A DNA stretch of 64,000 bases from positions 1,739,146 to 1,803,145 of the forward strand of contig JAVGVS010000019.1 in NCBI GenBank assembly GCA_032718565.1, read 5' to 3'. The position numbers and the translations under genes are program-made. Origin of the DNA: Distichodus sexfasciatus (lineage: Eukaryota; Chordata; Actinopteri; Characiformes; Distichodontidae). Numbering within the stretch: the first letter of the stretch is position 1; the number at the start of each line of letters is the position of its first letter. A model generated the notes under the pieces. It made no database searches, was not told where the DNA came from, and saw nothing but the letters and a program-made list of their open reading frames with translations. Below, in pieces: positions 49,101-62,200 of the stretch.

Positions 49101-52100
49101 AACAAGTAAACTAGTGCACGCCAGATTCACACTCATATTCAGCATGCCAATTGTATATTCATATTCAACATTCAGCATTCAGCTTTCAACATGTTGATTG
49201 CAATAGGATAATTAATCGGCTAGATAATGTAGAGTGAGTGAGTTTCAAATATTTTGATTCTGTTTTAATACTGAATTAATAAAAATAGAAGGTTTTGAGA
49301 ATTTCTGGTATCATTCGAAAGTTTTTAGTAGCCTACTGCATCGTGTTGGTCTTAAATTTGACTCATAATGGTCTTTAAAAGTCTTAAATTTAACTTACTG
49401 AAACCTGCAAGAACCGTGATTTAAATATTGGAAAATTAAATAGGGGAAAGGAAAGTAAAGAAAATGATTTCAGATGGGAAGGGAGAGTATTGATTTTAAG
49501 ATTCATCTCTGTTTGTGAATAGAGCGTCTCTCTTTCACTGTCAGACAGTCGTTCATGTTTACACAATATACTCTCTCTCTTTCTCTCTCTCCCTGTCTCT
49601 CTCTCTCCGAGAAAGTCAACTTCTCTGTCTGTGGAGAGTTGTTGTCACACTAGTCAAACAGTGACAGATCTATCGCCATGACGATCGGTCTCCTCTCGTC
49701 TTGTCTCCACGGAAACAGAAGGAGAGGATGAGAGAAAGTGTTGTCTGGCCTTCTGCAAAATAAAGATAGATAGGGAAAGAGAGAGTTTATGGAGTTTGTT
49801 TAAAAATACAGCCAGGTTGTAGGGGTCACATTGATACCGTGTAGGGGTTTCTGTGTGTGTGTGTGTGTGTGTGTTTGTGTCTGTGTCACACTTGGCTAAA
49901 GGCGATTAAAGGTTTCTCCTGGAGAGCATGACAGAGAGGTGATTAATGGTCCTCCCTTCTCTCTCTCTCAGAGGGAGGGAGAGAGGGAGGGAGGGAGAGG
50001 AGATTGAACGAAAGACTGAAAGAGAGAAAGACAGAGAATAAGATATAAGACTCAAAGATAGAAAGTATTAGTAGTGTTATTAGAGTGTTATTAGGGATTA
50101 CATTTAAAGAATTGGCTGAATGTTTATTTTCCATATTTGTAAAGTCTTCGATTTTCCTCATAAACGACTACTTTAATCACAAAAATGAATCCACTGAAAC
50201 ATGCAAGCAGTTAGTCATCATAATCTTATCCAGCATGCATCCCATCCCTCATACTCTATCACTCTTATTTCACATCCCACCATCAGATACGTTTGAATCA
50301 CAAGGACACAAACAGTAGTGAATAGAGGCTTAAAGTTTACCCAAAGTTTTGTGGGAACCCGTCAGCCAGGGACTGTAATGCACAATCAAACATCCTCTGT
50401 TAAAGAATCAATTGCCCTAATTGACATTGGCAACTTTGCTTGAGAAGGCTTTAATAGATCAGACACGGTCAGTGTTGGATTTGGGTTTTGTATAACAGGG
50501 TTGACCAGCTCTGCATCCGGTGAGCAATGGTCTGGCACAATTTGTTGATTTTTTTCTCTGAACACATCCGACTCAACTCATCAGTTCAGGATCAGTAATT
50601 GCCTTTTACACAGGAGATATGCAGGAGATGATGTTTAAATGTGCTGTGAAATAGAATGGAATACCCCCTCCCCAAAAAAAAAAACAAAAAAAAAAGCACA
50701 GCAGCTTTCCTATTATTGTCACAATAACCTTCTAAATGAATCCATGTTGCGGAATTGTCAAATTATTAACTTTTATTCACTGTGAAACGATTTAGTTAGT
50801 TTCATTATAGAGTCTCATTAATAAGGAAGCACCATTCTGCCTATAATGCTATTAATATAGAAATGTTAGCCACACAATTACCATCTAGAAAAGCAGGACA
50901 TTTCTCTAAGTTCAAGTCTAGCTTGTATGTTTCGTTTCAAACACACATGTATGAGAAAATTAATAAGAAAAGTGATAGACATTAAAAGCGAGGCCATTAG
51001 TATTGAGAAACTCTCCGAAAAAATCGATTTTTTCTCATTTTAAAACGATGTTAAGATTAATTCAGTGTATGTGGAGACATTTATATTTTGCGTCAAAATG
51101 TCACATTAAACGATTATTTTACTTGGGTCAAGAAAAAAGTTGAAATGATCTGCATTACATACTAAAGCTTTATGACAATTTCATCTGATTAGATCATGTA
51201 AAATGTACATGTATACGAGGAAAGTGGTGGCCTAGTGGTTAGGGTAAGTCAAGCTAATTACCCTGCTACTAGTGTGAAGGGCGTTAGAGGTGTTAGACAG
51301 GCTTGTGGTTCTTGAAAGAAAAAAAACCCTTTAAAAGTCATTAAAAGCCCCTGTGATCGGAGCGTCATGTTCCTGAAGTACTCTCTGAGGTGCCCCGAGA
51401 CCAAGGTACCGTCCCCAGGAACTGCTCCCCGGGCGCTGCCACAGCTCCTTCACGGAGGGGTTAAAGGCAGGGGTCACATTTTGTTGAGGTTCACTGTGCG
51501 CTGTGGTGTGTCCACAATGACAAATAATCACTCAATTAAATTAGTAACATATACTCTAAACTACAGATTACTTATATAGGTCACACCTTTTCTGCAGGGC
51601 CTCGCTTCTGTACATATTAATATATTTGCGTCCCCACTTTCCTCTATTCCAGTATTTTTATGAGGGTACCCCTTTTTTCACCTTATTTGTACCTTTCAAC
51701 CATTGCACAACTTATCTTGATAACATTCTCAGCTTTGCTTTTTAAATAGTTTTTTCTTTCTCAAAATTGTCTCTCTAACTTTACAACTTAACCAGTTCTC
51801 TGAGATATAGAACTATAACTTCAACATTTGGTCAAGTTGGAGTCTTAGCTCATTTTCTGTGTCAGTCATTCACCTTGCTGTGCCTGACCTCCCCCTCCAA
51901 TAGTTCCACGTCTCCCCTTGGAGGTGCACCGCCCAGTTTGGGAACATTTGACATAGGTTATGGTATAAAACGTAGTTGGCCTTTGTGTTAGTTGTGCAGT
52001 GCTGCCGAGTTCTGTGTTGCACGAGTGAGTACTGTAGCTCTATAGATCTATGGCTGATGGGCTTTTGAAGGCATTGAGAGGGTAAACTGGCGCTGAAGAG

Positions 52101-52338
52101 GCATCTGTGCCCATGACCCATGCCAACTGGTCCCAAAAATGAGTGTGACCTCTGCCAAGTTACATTCATTGTGTGTGTGTGTGTGCGTGTGTGTATGTGT
52201 GTGTGTGTGTGGAGTTATCACCTGTACACAGACCTGCTTTGGGCTCATTTGCATATCAGGCTGTGTTGCTGCACATTGATTGGTCACCTTGGTTGTAATC
52301 CCTCACCTTGGAATGTGTCAAAGCTGATAGCTGTGAAA

Positions 52339-52370
<32 letters not shown>

Positions 52371-55300
52371 ACACACAAATATCTCCTTTCCTGTTCCAAA
52401 TATCTGTCTCTTTTCCTCTCTCATTGTTGTAAAAAATAATGCCGATACGCTGATGCGCCAGCCAATACTGCCTATGGACTTGACCTAGCTGGCACACACG
52501 CGCCACACACACACATACACACACACACACACACTCATACACACACTACACACTCACAGGCTGAACACAGCCAAATCTTCTAACCATTTCAGTAGTATCA
52601 TTGTGAATCTTCTATAAGCACTTTCATCACCATGATAATCATGGAAACAGCTTTGGCCAATCACAGCATGGCTGCACGCAAGGAGTAAAAAGATCATGCC
52701 ATCTGTACCCTCTGTGTGTGTGTGTGTGTGTTACACATGACCGTGGCTTAGTGACCGTTTCAACACGAAATACCATGTTTTAATGGTATTACCTTTTGTA
52801 CTGCATCTTACCGAAGTGTGCAAGGCAGGGAGCAAGTGTGTTAGGGAGGGACTGTTGTGTTGGGACAGAGCCGCAATTCCAATATTTACTGTGACCCTGA
52901 AACCTGTTGTCAGACTCGGAGAACAATTAGGCACACAAACACACACAACTACTGACAAAGAATAACAATGAGCTCAGGGTTAGCAGGATGACACATGAAA
53001 AGGTAAGAGAGAGAGAGTGAGAGAGAGAAAGAGAGAGAAAGTGAGTGAGACAGAAAAAAGAAATTCCGATAAAAATGAAGCCATTAACCTGAGTAATTGA
53101 GGCAACATCCGCACCACGTCTTCTCTAAAGCCACCGCCGCGAATCAATCTCTCGCTCAATCTCATCAATCAATTATTCAATTAATCAATCTATTACCGTC
53201 CCTCGCTCAGGTACATCGCTCACTTAATGACGTAAGCCATTAGCGACCCTCACTCACATGGTTTAATTAGGCCACTACTCGGAGCAGCACAGCAGCAGCA
53301 GTAACAGCAGCAGTGCTCTTGGTTAATGGAGATGAGAGTTATGCAGCTCTTCACATGAGGCCACGCTGCTGCGCGCTCACTCGGTTGCTCTTGCTCCTCA
53401 GGGCACAAAAATATAGTTACCTGCTTATCCATGCAGGACGGACACACACGGACATAGACACACACATACACTCATACACACTACTGTCTTAGACTGTCTC
53501 AGGTCTCAGTAATTCATCATTCTTAAAGGTGTGTGCCTGGGGGCTACTGGAACTCACAAATCCATACTTTTACACTCACACACACCGTACTGTCTCACTA
53601 GATTAGTGAGTCATCATCCTGTGATACTGTAATGCCCATGTAAACACACACACACACACACACAGCCATTTCTTGCTGTCTTTGTGAGGTACTTTCTTTC
53701 ACCTTAGACTCCCATAACCCTAAGCTTAACCTCAATAACCAAAAGTAACTTTTTACTTATTTATTTTTAATTGAACCCTGGAACTTAAAAATAAAAAACA
53801 AAAGCACACACAATAATTCAATAAAAAGCTACAAAACATGACGAACCTCAGCTTTTTAAAATCTTGTCAGGGACAGTCAGGTCCAGTCAGAAACCTAAAA
53901 GCTTAGTGACTTAAGTTGTGCGTTTTTGTGCGGGAGCCTTGGGGTACTGTAAAGCCAAAGTACACACACACGCACAGACACACACACAGACATATATACA
54001 CACATACAGTCTCTTTGCAAAGTTGTAGTGCTTTTTATGTGAACCACAAAGATTTGTGGTACTCTAAAGGAAAAGTTTGCACACACCCATAGCACGCACA
54101 TACATTTCTTGGCAAAATTGCAATGTGAGAAAAAAACTGTGAGCCATAAAGATATCTGGTACTGGAATGCCAACGTAAACACCCGTAAACACATCCCACA
54201 CCAACAAGCACACACATGTACATGTAAAGTTTTCTCTCTGCTTCACTGTCCTAAATCCAAGTCTCCTCCCCCTTTCCCATGTTGTCCAATCACAGTGATG
54301 GGTGGGCGGACCGCTACGACGTGACGGACGGCTTCGTGCGGGAGGCGGCAGGAGGAATCACCATAAAACTGCAGTCAGCGGATGTGAAATGGTTCGATGA
54401 TTATTACCTGAAGCTGCGTCCGGACACCAACCTTAGAAACCCCTGGTTCCCGGAGTTCTGGCAGCACAGATTCCACTGCAGACTGAAGGGACACCCACAG
54501 GAGAACCCCAAATACAACCGCACCTGCAGCAGTGAGCACACACAAACACAAACACACACTTTCCTAGTATAACCCCATCCCTTATTTAGATGACACAAAA
54601 GGGTTGGTACGGGTGCTCGGAATGCTTGAAAGTACTTGAATTTTAATGTGGCGTTTTTAAGGTTTGAAAAGTGCTTGAAACTGTAATCACAGTACTTTTA
54701 TAATTAATCCCAGTGATTCAGTAGTTTTTGCATTGGTTTATTTTTAGCTGTTAGGTACGTCTCTGTCTGAATCTATCAGATAGTGGCTATTTACAATGAT
54801 ATCTCAATTTATTGTTGAATTGAGTTCATTGATAATCACAGGAGCATCATAAGCAGCTGCAAAGACACAATTTTTCTGTTCTGATATTTATTACATTTAC
54901 CAGCTAAAGCCTCCTCCTAATGTTTTTATTGTTTAGTTGAATTTAATATCAATCCACTGACTTTGTAACAAAACAGTGGGACTTAAGCAAAAGTTGAACA
55001 TGTTGAAATGTCGCTGCTGCTTCGCTTGTGTGGAAAACCTGCCGTGGATTTTCAGCGGCATGGGTATTCTTTTAATGATCAAGTGCAATGGATTTTATGG
55101 CGAAGCAATGGAGACAGCGCTGATTATGCGCTATACTTCACATGGTAAGGGGGGCGGGGTGCGAAACTAATAATTTTGAGAAGGGGAGGGAGCATGACCC
55201 CTTTCCTCATATAATGGCTGCGATGGCCGTGGTCCAACATGTTAATGTGTTCGTTGTTTTGAGCAAAGGCCTGTCATAAAAACAGCTCAAGTTGATTTGT

Positions 55301-55779
55301 TCTGCACCACAGTTTATGTATATTTTATTTTAAAAAGTCTCAAAAAGCGGATTAACTGCCTACCTCTGATTTAATGTGATAAAATATGTAGTACTAGAAT
55401 ATATAAATATTAGGGGTGTGACGAAACACTCAGCTCACGAGACGAGATGATACACAAGTTTGGTTTCATGAGATTTTACCCCTATTTTAAAGACATGACA
55501 GAAACATGGCCTTTTATTTGACTGAAAGAAAAAAAAAAAACGTCGAAAAACACACTTTAATACACACGCAGCTCATAATTGTGGTCAGCACACACCTTCC
55601 CCAGAGTCTTCTACCTCTCATTCTCTCCCGTTCACAGAGTTCACACAGAGCCCCCTGGAGAGAGTCTGATTGCACTCTTTCATTGTCATTTTCTCATTTG
55701 TTCTTTCATTACTCTGTATTTTACACCAAGTGGACCTTTCACTTTCTTCACCCTCCTCTTTTCCTCCTTCTATTCCCCA

Positions 55780-55826
<47 letters not shown>

Positions 55827-56830
55827 CTCACCTCTGTCCACACTTTCCCCTCTTTTCTATGATACTCTTTTTCTTTACTCCCTTTCTTCCCCGTCAGTGA
55901 TTCTCCTTTATTCATCTATTCATGTGGAGAAGTCCTGACGTTCCCGCCCGGCTTCAAAGCAGCATGGCTTCAAATAGCTCAATTTCAATGAGAATAGAGA
56001 AGAGGAATAGAAGCGAAACATAATTTCCGTCCCTGTCTGCCAAATTGTTGAATTTCCTTTATAATGGAATACAGAAAGAGGGAGGAGAGAAAGAGAGAGA
56101 GAGAGAGAGACTACTTAATGTGAGTTCAAACACCCTCTTTTTCATCCAGTGAAGTAGGTTAGGAGAGCTGCAGTCTTTCACATATAATGACTCTTCGTGG
56201 CTCTGAGGTGAGCAAAATTATACGATTTCGGGTCAAAGATAAACGATCGCACACACACACACACACACACACACTCCCTCACTCACACACACACACAATC
56301 ACTCTGTCACTCGCTCCCACACTCATCCACACAATCGCTCTCTCTCGCACACACACATAACCCTGTGATCGAAAGGTTGCCGGTTCAAGTTCCGGACTAG
56401 TAAAGGTACCACAGAGGTACTCATGAACATGGTACCCAGAAAGCCTGCTCCTTCCTGAATGTATTAAATATAGAGGTCACGTTTCATCATCGTGGTGCAC
56501 TGTGTGCTGTGCTGTGTTCACAATGACAAATAATTACTTACTTGACACTTAAAACTCACATACACATACAGACACACAGTCACAAAGTCTTGCTCTCACT
56601 CACAACTTCACACAATGTCCCTCTCTCATTCTTGCTGTCTCTCTCTCTCTCTCTCTCTCTTTCTCTCACACACACACACACACACACCACAGCACATATA
56701 CACAGATTCATCATTATAGAGTCTAGGCTGCTCTATCAGACCAAATAATCTGCCCACACACACACACACACAGACACACACACAGTCATCATTGTACAGT
56801 CTAGGCTGCTGTGTCAGACCAAAAAATCTG

Positions 56831-56888
<58 letters not shown>

Positions 56889-57111
56889 GTCATCAATGTA
56901 GAGTCTAGGCATCTCTATTAGAAAAAAAAATCCCTCACAGACACTGAAACACACACATACACACACACAGACACTCACGCAGTGATCACTGTAGAGTCTA
57001 GGCAGCTCCGTCAGACCAAAAAATCTGCCCACGCACACACACATTCTCAGACACACCTACAGTCACTATAATAGAGTCTTGGCTGCTAGTCTGTCACACC
57101 TAAACCCTACC

Positions 57112-57149
<38 letters not shown>

Positions 57150-59198
57150 GTTGCTGTAGTGGCGTCTAGACTCGCTATCACATGCTTCTGGGGTGATTAC
57201 TGCACAGAGGGATTATTTCTCTTGATTTAAGTAATATTCCTCTGTAGAGGGAAGCAAACTGCAGCATCACAGTGGCAGCTCCCAGCGGGCCTCGTTCTCA
57301 TCACGCTAACACACACACCGCTTACACACGAACCAGGATAAAGAGAGAAGCCACAACAAAGCCGTCGGAGCAAGTCATTTCGCCGTGTTTTTAGAGAGGT
57401 TAAATGCCGCGCTCTTGCACAGATTTCCACATGAAAGTGACTTTGAAGCCTAATGCTGGTGAAATTGAAGCCCAGCGCAGAGGCAACGGCCCGGACTAAT
57501 GACTTTGGACAAAGACATGAACACACGCCGTAATTACAACAACAAGAACACTGTGCCGGAATGTTGAAAGCTGGTTCAAACATAAGAGGAGTCAAAAGAT
57601 AAAAAAGTTAAAGACTTTGACATGTTAAATGGGAAAGCAGATCATACAGTCTATAAGCACTTTTATGATAGTCACAATTTGAAAAATAAACCACAAAATT
57701 ACACTTCAGAGAAACAATTCGGTATCTAAAGGTAAAAAAAACAATGACATTTTAAATAGAAATGTATAAAGCATTTTTTGGTCCGTTCTTACTTTGATGC
57801 TAGCCACAGTTATCCAAGGTTTAAACTACATATGTTAACACAGTTTATCTGCAAAATCAATCCAAAACACAGCTTATGCTGGTCACAGGTGTTGTCTTTT
57901 CCCACTGTGTAGTATGGTACAGTAAAAGCATTAAGTACCATAGTGTTGGTTCCCATTCTCTTGGGGTACCAAGTGTGCAAAGCAGGACAAAGAAAAAGTG
58001 AAGCCAAAAAACTGCTGATTAGTCAGACACAGTAATGTTAAGGCTGGGCGATATGATCTGAGATCACTATCACAATTAATTAAACTTTTTTCCTCGATTA
58101 CGATTAAGGAACAATGATATTATTTGGGGTTTTCGTGCGTTTTTTGTGTGCTGTGGCCTCACAGCAAGAAGGCACTGGGTTTGGTCCCTGCTCTTTCTGT
58201 GTGGAGTTTGTGTGCTCCCCCTGCGTTCGTGTGGGTTTCTTGAAGCGCTCCGGTTTCCTCCCACAGTACAAAAGCATGCACTATAGTTTGATTGGTTAAT
58301 CTAAATTGGTCCCATAAAGGTGTGAATGTAAGTGTGTTTGTGTGAGAGTGTGTGCCCTGTGGTGTGTTGACGCCTGCCCTGGCTTGGTTCTCGTCTTTTG
58401 TGTGTAGTCCTGGGATAGGCTCCAGTTCCCGAAACCCTGATAGGTATTAAACGGTTCAGATAATGAACACACACAGTGAAAGTGAGTGATTATTTGTCAT
58501 TGTGAACCCACCACAGCACAGCACACAGTGCACCACAACAAAACTTGACCCCTGCATTTAACCCATCTGTGAAGGAGCAGTGGGAGGCTAACAAGCGCCC
58601 GGGGAGCAGTGCTTGGAGACGGTACCTTGCTCATGAGTGATAACTTTACCAGCCCTGGATTCGAACCTGTGACCTTCTGATCATGGGACAGACACCCTAC
58701 CGTTACGCCACCAACTACCCCAGACTGGACAGTGTGAATCCTGTGATGTTTTTAAGGGCACAGTACATGAACAAGCCCTGGGGAAAGTAGTAACAGAATA
58801 TCACAAATAACTGAAATAAGAGACAGGGGTGAGACTATTTTGATTAGAAGTTCTGAATGTTGGTTTCGATTTATTGCCCAGCTTTAAATAACATCACTTG
58901 CAAATTTACAAGGTTAAAGTAACTAGCCAGGTTAGTCCGAAGACCTTCTTTGCAACAATAAGCCCTTGGCTGAGTTCTGCTGTCTTGGACTGTTTCACAA
59001 AGCTTCTTTGTGTTTTTTGTTTTCTCCACAGTCCTTGTTCTCACTGCTCACTCCAAAAAAGGTTGGTTTTATTGACCATGGGAGCCAGATAAACCCGGCT
59101 TGCTGAGCTAAACTGTTTTATTTTTCAGTACAGTAGGATCTTGATCGATGAGCTTTCCGTTTCCTGTCACCCTTCCACTCGTCACTTTATTATTTTTT

Positions 59199-59240
<42 letters not shown>

Positions 59241-62200
59241 TGTCCTCCAGAGCGTGATTCCTTGCGTCAGCAGTACGCCCAGGACACTAAGATGGGTTTT
59301 GTGATAAATGCCATTTACAGCATGGCATACGGGCTCCATAAAATGCAGAAGGCGATGTGTCCTGGCATGGTGGGAATGTGTGATGCCATGAGGCCCATCG
59401 ACGGGGCCAAACTGCTCGAGTTCCTCATGAAGACCAACTTTACGGGCGTCACAGGGGAGAACATTCAATTTGACGAGAATGGAGACTCGCCGGGAAGGTA
59501 CAAGCAGTTAATCAGTACCACCGCACTCAAGAACCTATCTTCCTTTTTCTTTCTCCCTCTCTATCTCTCTTGCTCTGTCTGTCTAGTGCAGTACAAATAT
59601 TGTAGATTTTTGTAGCAGTCTTCTAGAACATATGCAGGCGATCTAATAATATTTATGTTCTATATTTAAAAGCAATGTTATATCGCAGTAAACAATATGC
59701 TATACTGTCTCACTTTCACACTTACTCCTTCCATCAATCTATAATCACATAATATTATGTGTGTTGTGTGACCAGAAGAAGCTTTATGAAGATGGGGAAG
59801 AACTAAGATCACTACATTGAAGGTATCTCTGTATTTGTGTCCAGTTATGTGATAATGAACTTTAAGAAGATGGGAAAGGATTATTACGACTACACCAACG
59901 TGGGCAGCTGGGACAACAGTGGCCTACAGATCGATGACGACGAGATCTGGTCCAGCAAAGACGCAATCATCAAATCGGTGTGCAGCGAGCCCTGTGACAA
60001 AGGCCAGATCAAGGTACGTCTCACGATAACGCATTTCTGATTTCATAACACAGCGCTCTGAGAACTCTCAGAACTCACAAACTCACTGTGTATTGTACAT
60101 GAAAGGTGCAATGCAGTAATGATGATGATGATGATTTATTACAGAAGCCTCATGTTTTGGCAGGTGATCCGTAAGGGGGAGGTGAGCTGCTGTTGGACCT
60201 GCACCCCCTGCAAGGAGAACGAGTTTGTGTTTGATGAATACACCTGCAGAGCCTGTGAACTCGGCTCTTGGCCCAACAACGAACTCACCGGTGTGTATTC
60301 ACACACATACACATCATGCAAACAAACGATTTGATGAAAACTGATTATTGTTAGACAGCCAGTCCAAGCTTTAACACACTTTACACACTTAAAAAATCCT
60401 GCACTAATTAAGGAAGAAACATTGTTTTGACTCACATTGTGTCATTAAAAAAAGAGCTGGAATTTGAACGTTTTTCACATTTTTCACAAAAATACATATT
60501 GAAGATTACAATTACATTGTAATTATGTTGTAATATATTATAATATAATATTTAACATTAATATAAGAATATTATAATGATGAAATGACTTATTATTACT
60601 ATTAAAAGCCATTATAGGTTCACTTGGCTCATCTATACGGGTAAATATCTTTTTATTATAGTAAATATTTCATATATAACTGTATTTTATTGTCTAATTG
60701 GAGTGTAATATTTGGCACTGTGTACCTAAACATACCTCAGTTAGGGATTCATATCAACATCTACATTAATTTGATCTTGCTGAACAGCTCCAGGTCCAGT
60801 CTTACTAAATCTCAAGTCTGGACTAATCTTAGTCTCAGTTTTAGACTTGGCCTGATTGTACTTCATTCCAGGTCTAATCTCTTTTCACTCAACCTCAGAC
60901 ATGACTGTAAAAGAAAAGCTTTTTATATTTGGAGAGAAGCTAAATCTCGAGTGAGACTTAAATTACCTCTGTGCTTTACATTTGTGTTTAAGACAAAGCA
61001 CGTCAGCTCTCCCCCGTTGCTCTGCAGCACATTTCATTACAGTTTCATTACAGTTCAATAGTCCTGTCTGATCGCCACAAATGTGGCTAAGTAATTTTAG
61101 AAAAAATATGATTATATCTGTCTGCTCGCTCTTTAGTGGTGCAGAGAGACAACGACAGGAAGGGAGGGAGAGAGAGAGAAAATCTATTTCAATAAAACTT
61201 TCCAGACCAAGTCCAGCCTACTGCATGCAGACATGCACGTACGCATACACACACACACACACACACAGGGCCCACCAGCTCTTCCTGTCATGCTCCATGT
61301 CCTGACTCTGTATAATGTATAAAGAACTAGTATATTCATTTTGTGTTTGCATTGGTTTTATAGGATTTTTATATGGGGTGTGTATAATGTTTTGTGCTTT
61401 TATGTGTATGCATGATGGCATTTGTACATTTGATCATTTGTTTGTAGGTGTAGTTAAGTGTGTGTTTGTGGAAGATTATGTAAATAGGTATGCCAGCGTG
61501 GCGTGCCGTATAACTAGGGGTGTGGGTGTGGATATGGGTGTGTGTGTGTGTTCAGCAACTATACATGGCAGATCACTTTGCCCGAGTGCTAATATGTGCC
61601 CCAAGCCTGTCATGACAGCTTGTAAACAAATTGCTTTTGTGTTTTTCCTGAAGCCATTTCATTTTGGTCTGTGATTTCCATTAGATCTGCACCTGGGGAG
61701 GGGTGGACGCGGTGTGGTTTGATACAGAAAGGAAGTGAAAAAAGGAAATTGAACTCACAAAATATCTGACAGCTGCCGAGGCACTTAATAAAGAGGAAAA
61801 GCGTTCTTTTGTCATTTCGCTCTTTCACTCTCTTATCTCATTCCCACTCTTTTTTCTCTCTATCATTTCACTTTCCTTCTCGCCTGTCTCTCGTCCAGCT
61901 TCTCCCTCCCTTCTTCCCTCTCCGTGTTTTAATATTTCAGTTTTTGGGATGCTGTGCATGATGAATGCTTCATTTGTATTGCCAGGGAACAAGATTACAA
62001 AAACCAGAGATAATAATGAAAGGAATAAAGGAATTATTCGGCAGCAAATTAAATTTACACAAATTTTCCACTTAGCTGAAGAGTTGTCGATTATAGCTGT
62101 ATCTGGTATTCAAAATGGGCTGATTTAGTTTTAATTACAAGTCTGATATTGTTAACAAGCAATAAAAGCGTATCAACTCCCAAAATTAAAATAATGCTTA

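Larger units (their letters stand above)
31421..54295 (+). other. grm5: grm5 intron 2 (22,875 bp)
   Basis: GT-AG intron, phase 2. It opens with a GA-rich tandem block and contains repeat copies, a 1.5-kb minisatellite (38498-39978), a pyrimidine tract (40020-40760) and an intact non-autonomous transposon (48652-49418). Stretches 34380-36800, 43000-45070 and 49420-51200 are largely unique and AT-rich with no coding potential I can see. Unique, possibly conserved patches are noted at 35280-35680, 43540-43760 and 53080-53290. Confidence 0.9.
58043..58882. mobile_element. Nested hAT-like element (GCTGGGCGATAT termini) holding two younger repeats
   Basis: GCTGGGCGATAT at 58043 and ATTTATTGCCCAGC ending at 58882 form inverted ends typical of a common fish repeat. 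Inside lie a family B copy (58138-58469) and a family A copy (58476-58721), so the host element shrinks to under 300 bp once they are removed. Confidence 0.6.
54532..59250 (+). other. grm5: grm5 intron 3 (4,719 bp)
   Basis: Phase 1 intron. It holds a transposon-like stretch (about 54603-55355), a fragment of the family seen at 20627-20953, CT and CA runs, a composite CA/minisatellite array, a unique patch at 57190-57600, and a nested transposon with two younger insertions (58043-58882). Confidence 0.9.

Noticed and set aside
56358..56400. tRNA-like A and B boxes
   Set aside because: They are heads of dispersed repeats. The flanking motifs repeat in a dozen copies and no cloverleaf with an intact anticodon arm can be drawn.
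59391..59393. AGG (Arg) in AMRPIDG where mammals have Lys, at first suspected to alter the glutamate side-chain contact
   Set aside because: Recounting shows the ligand-contact lysine is K413 in QDTKMGF, which is conserved. The AM(K/R)PIDG position is about 34 residues later.
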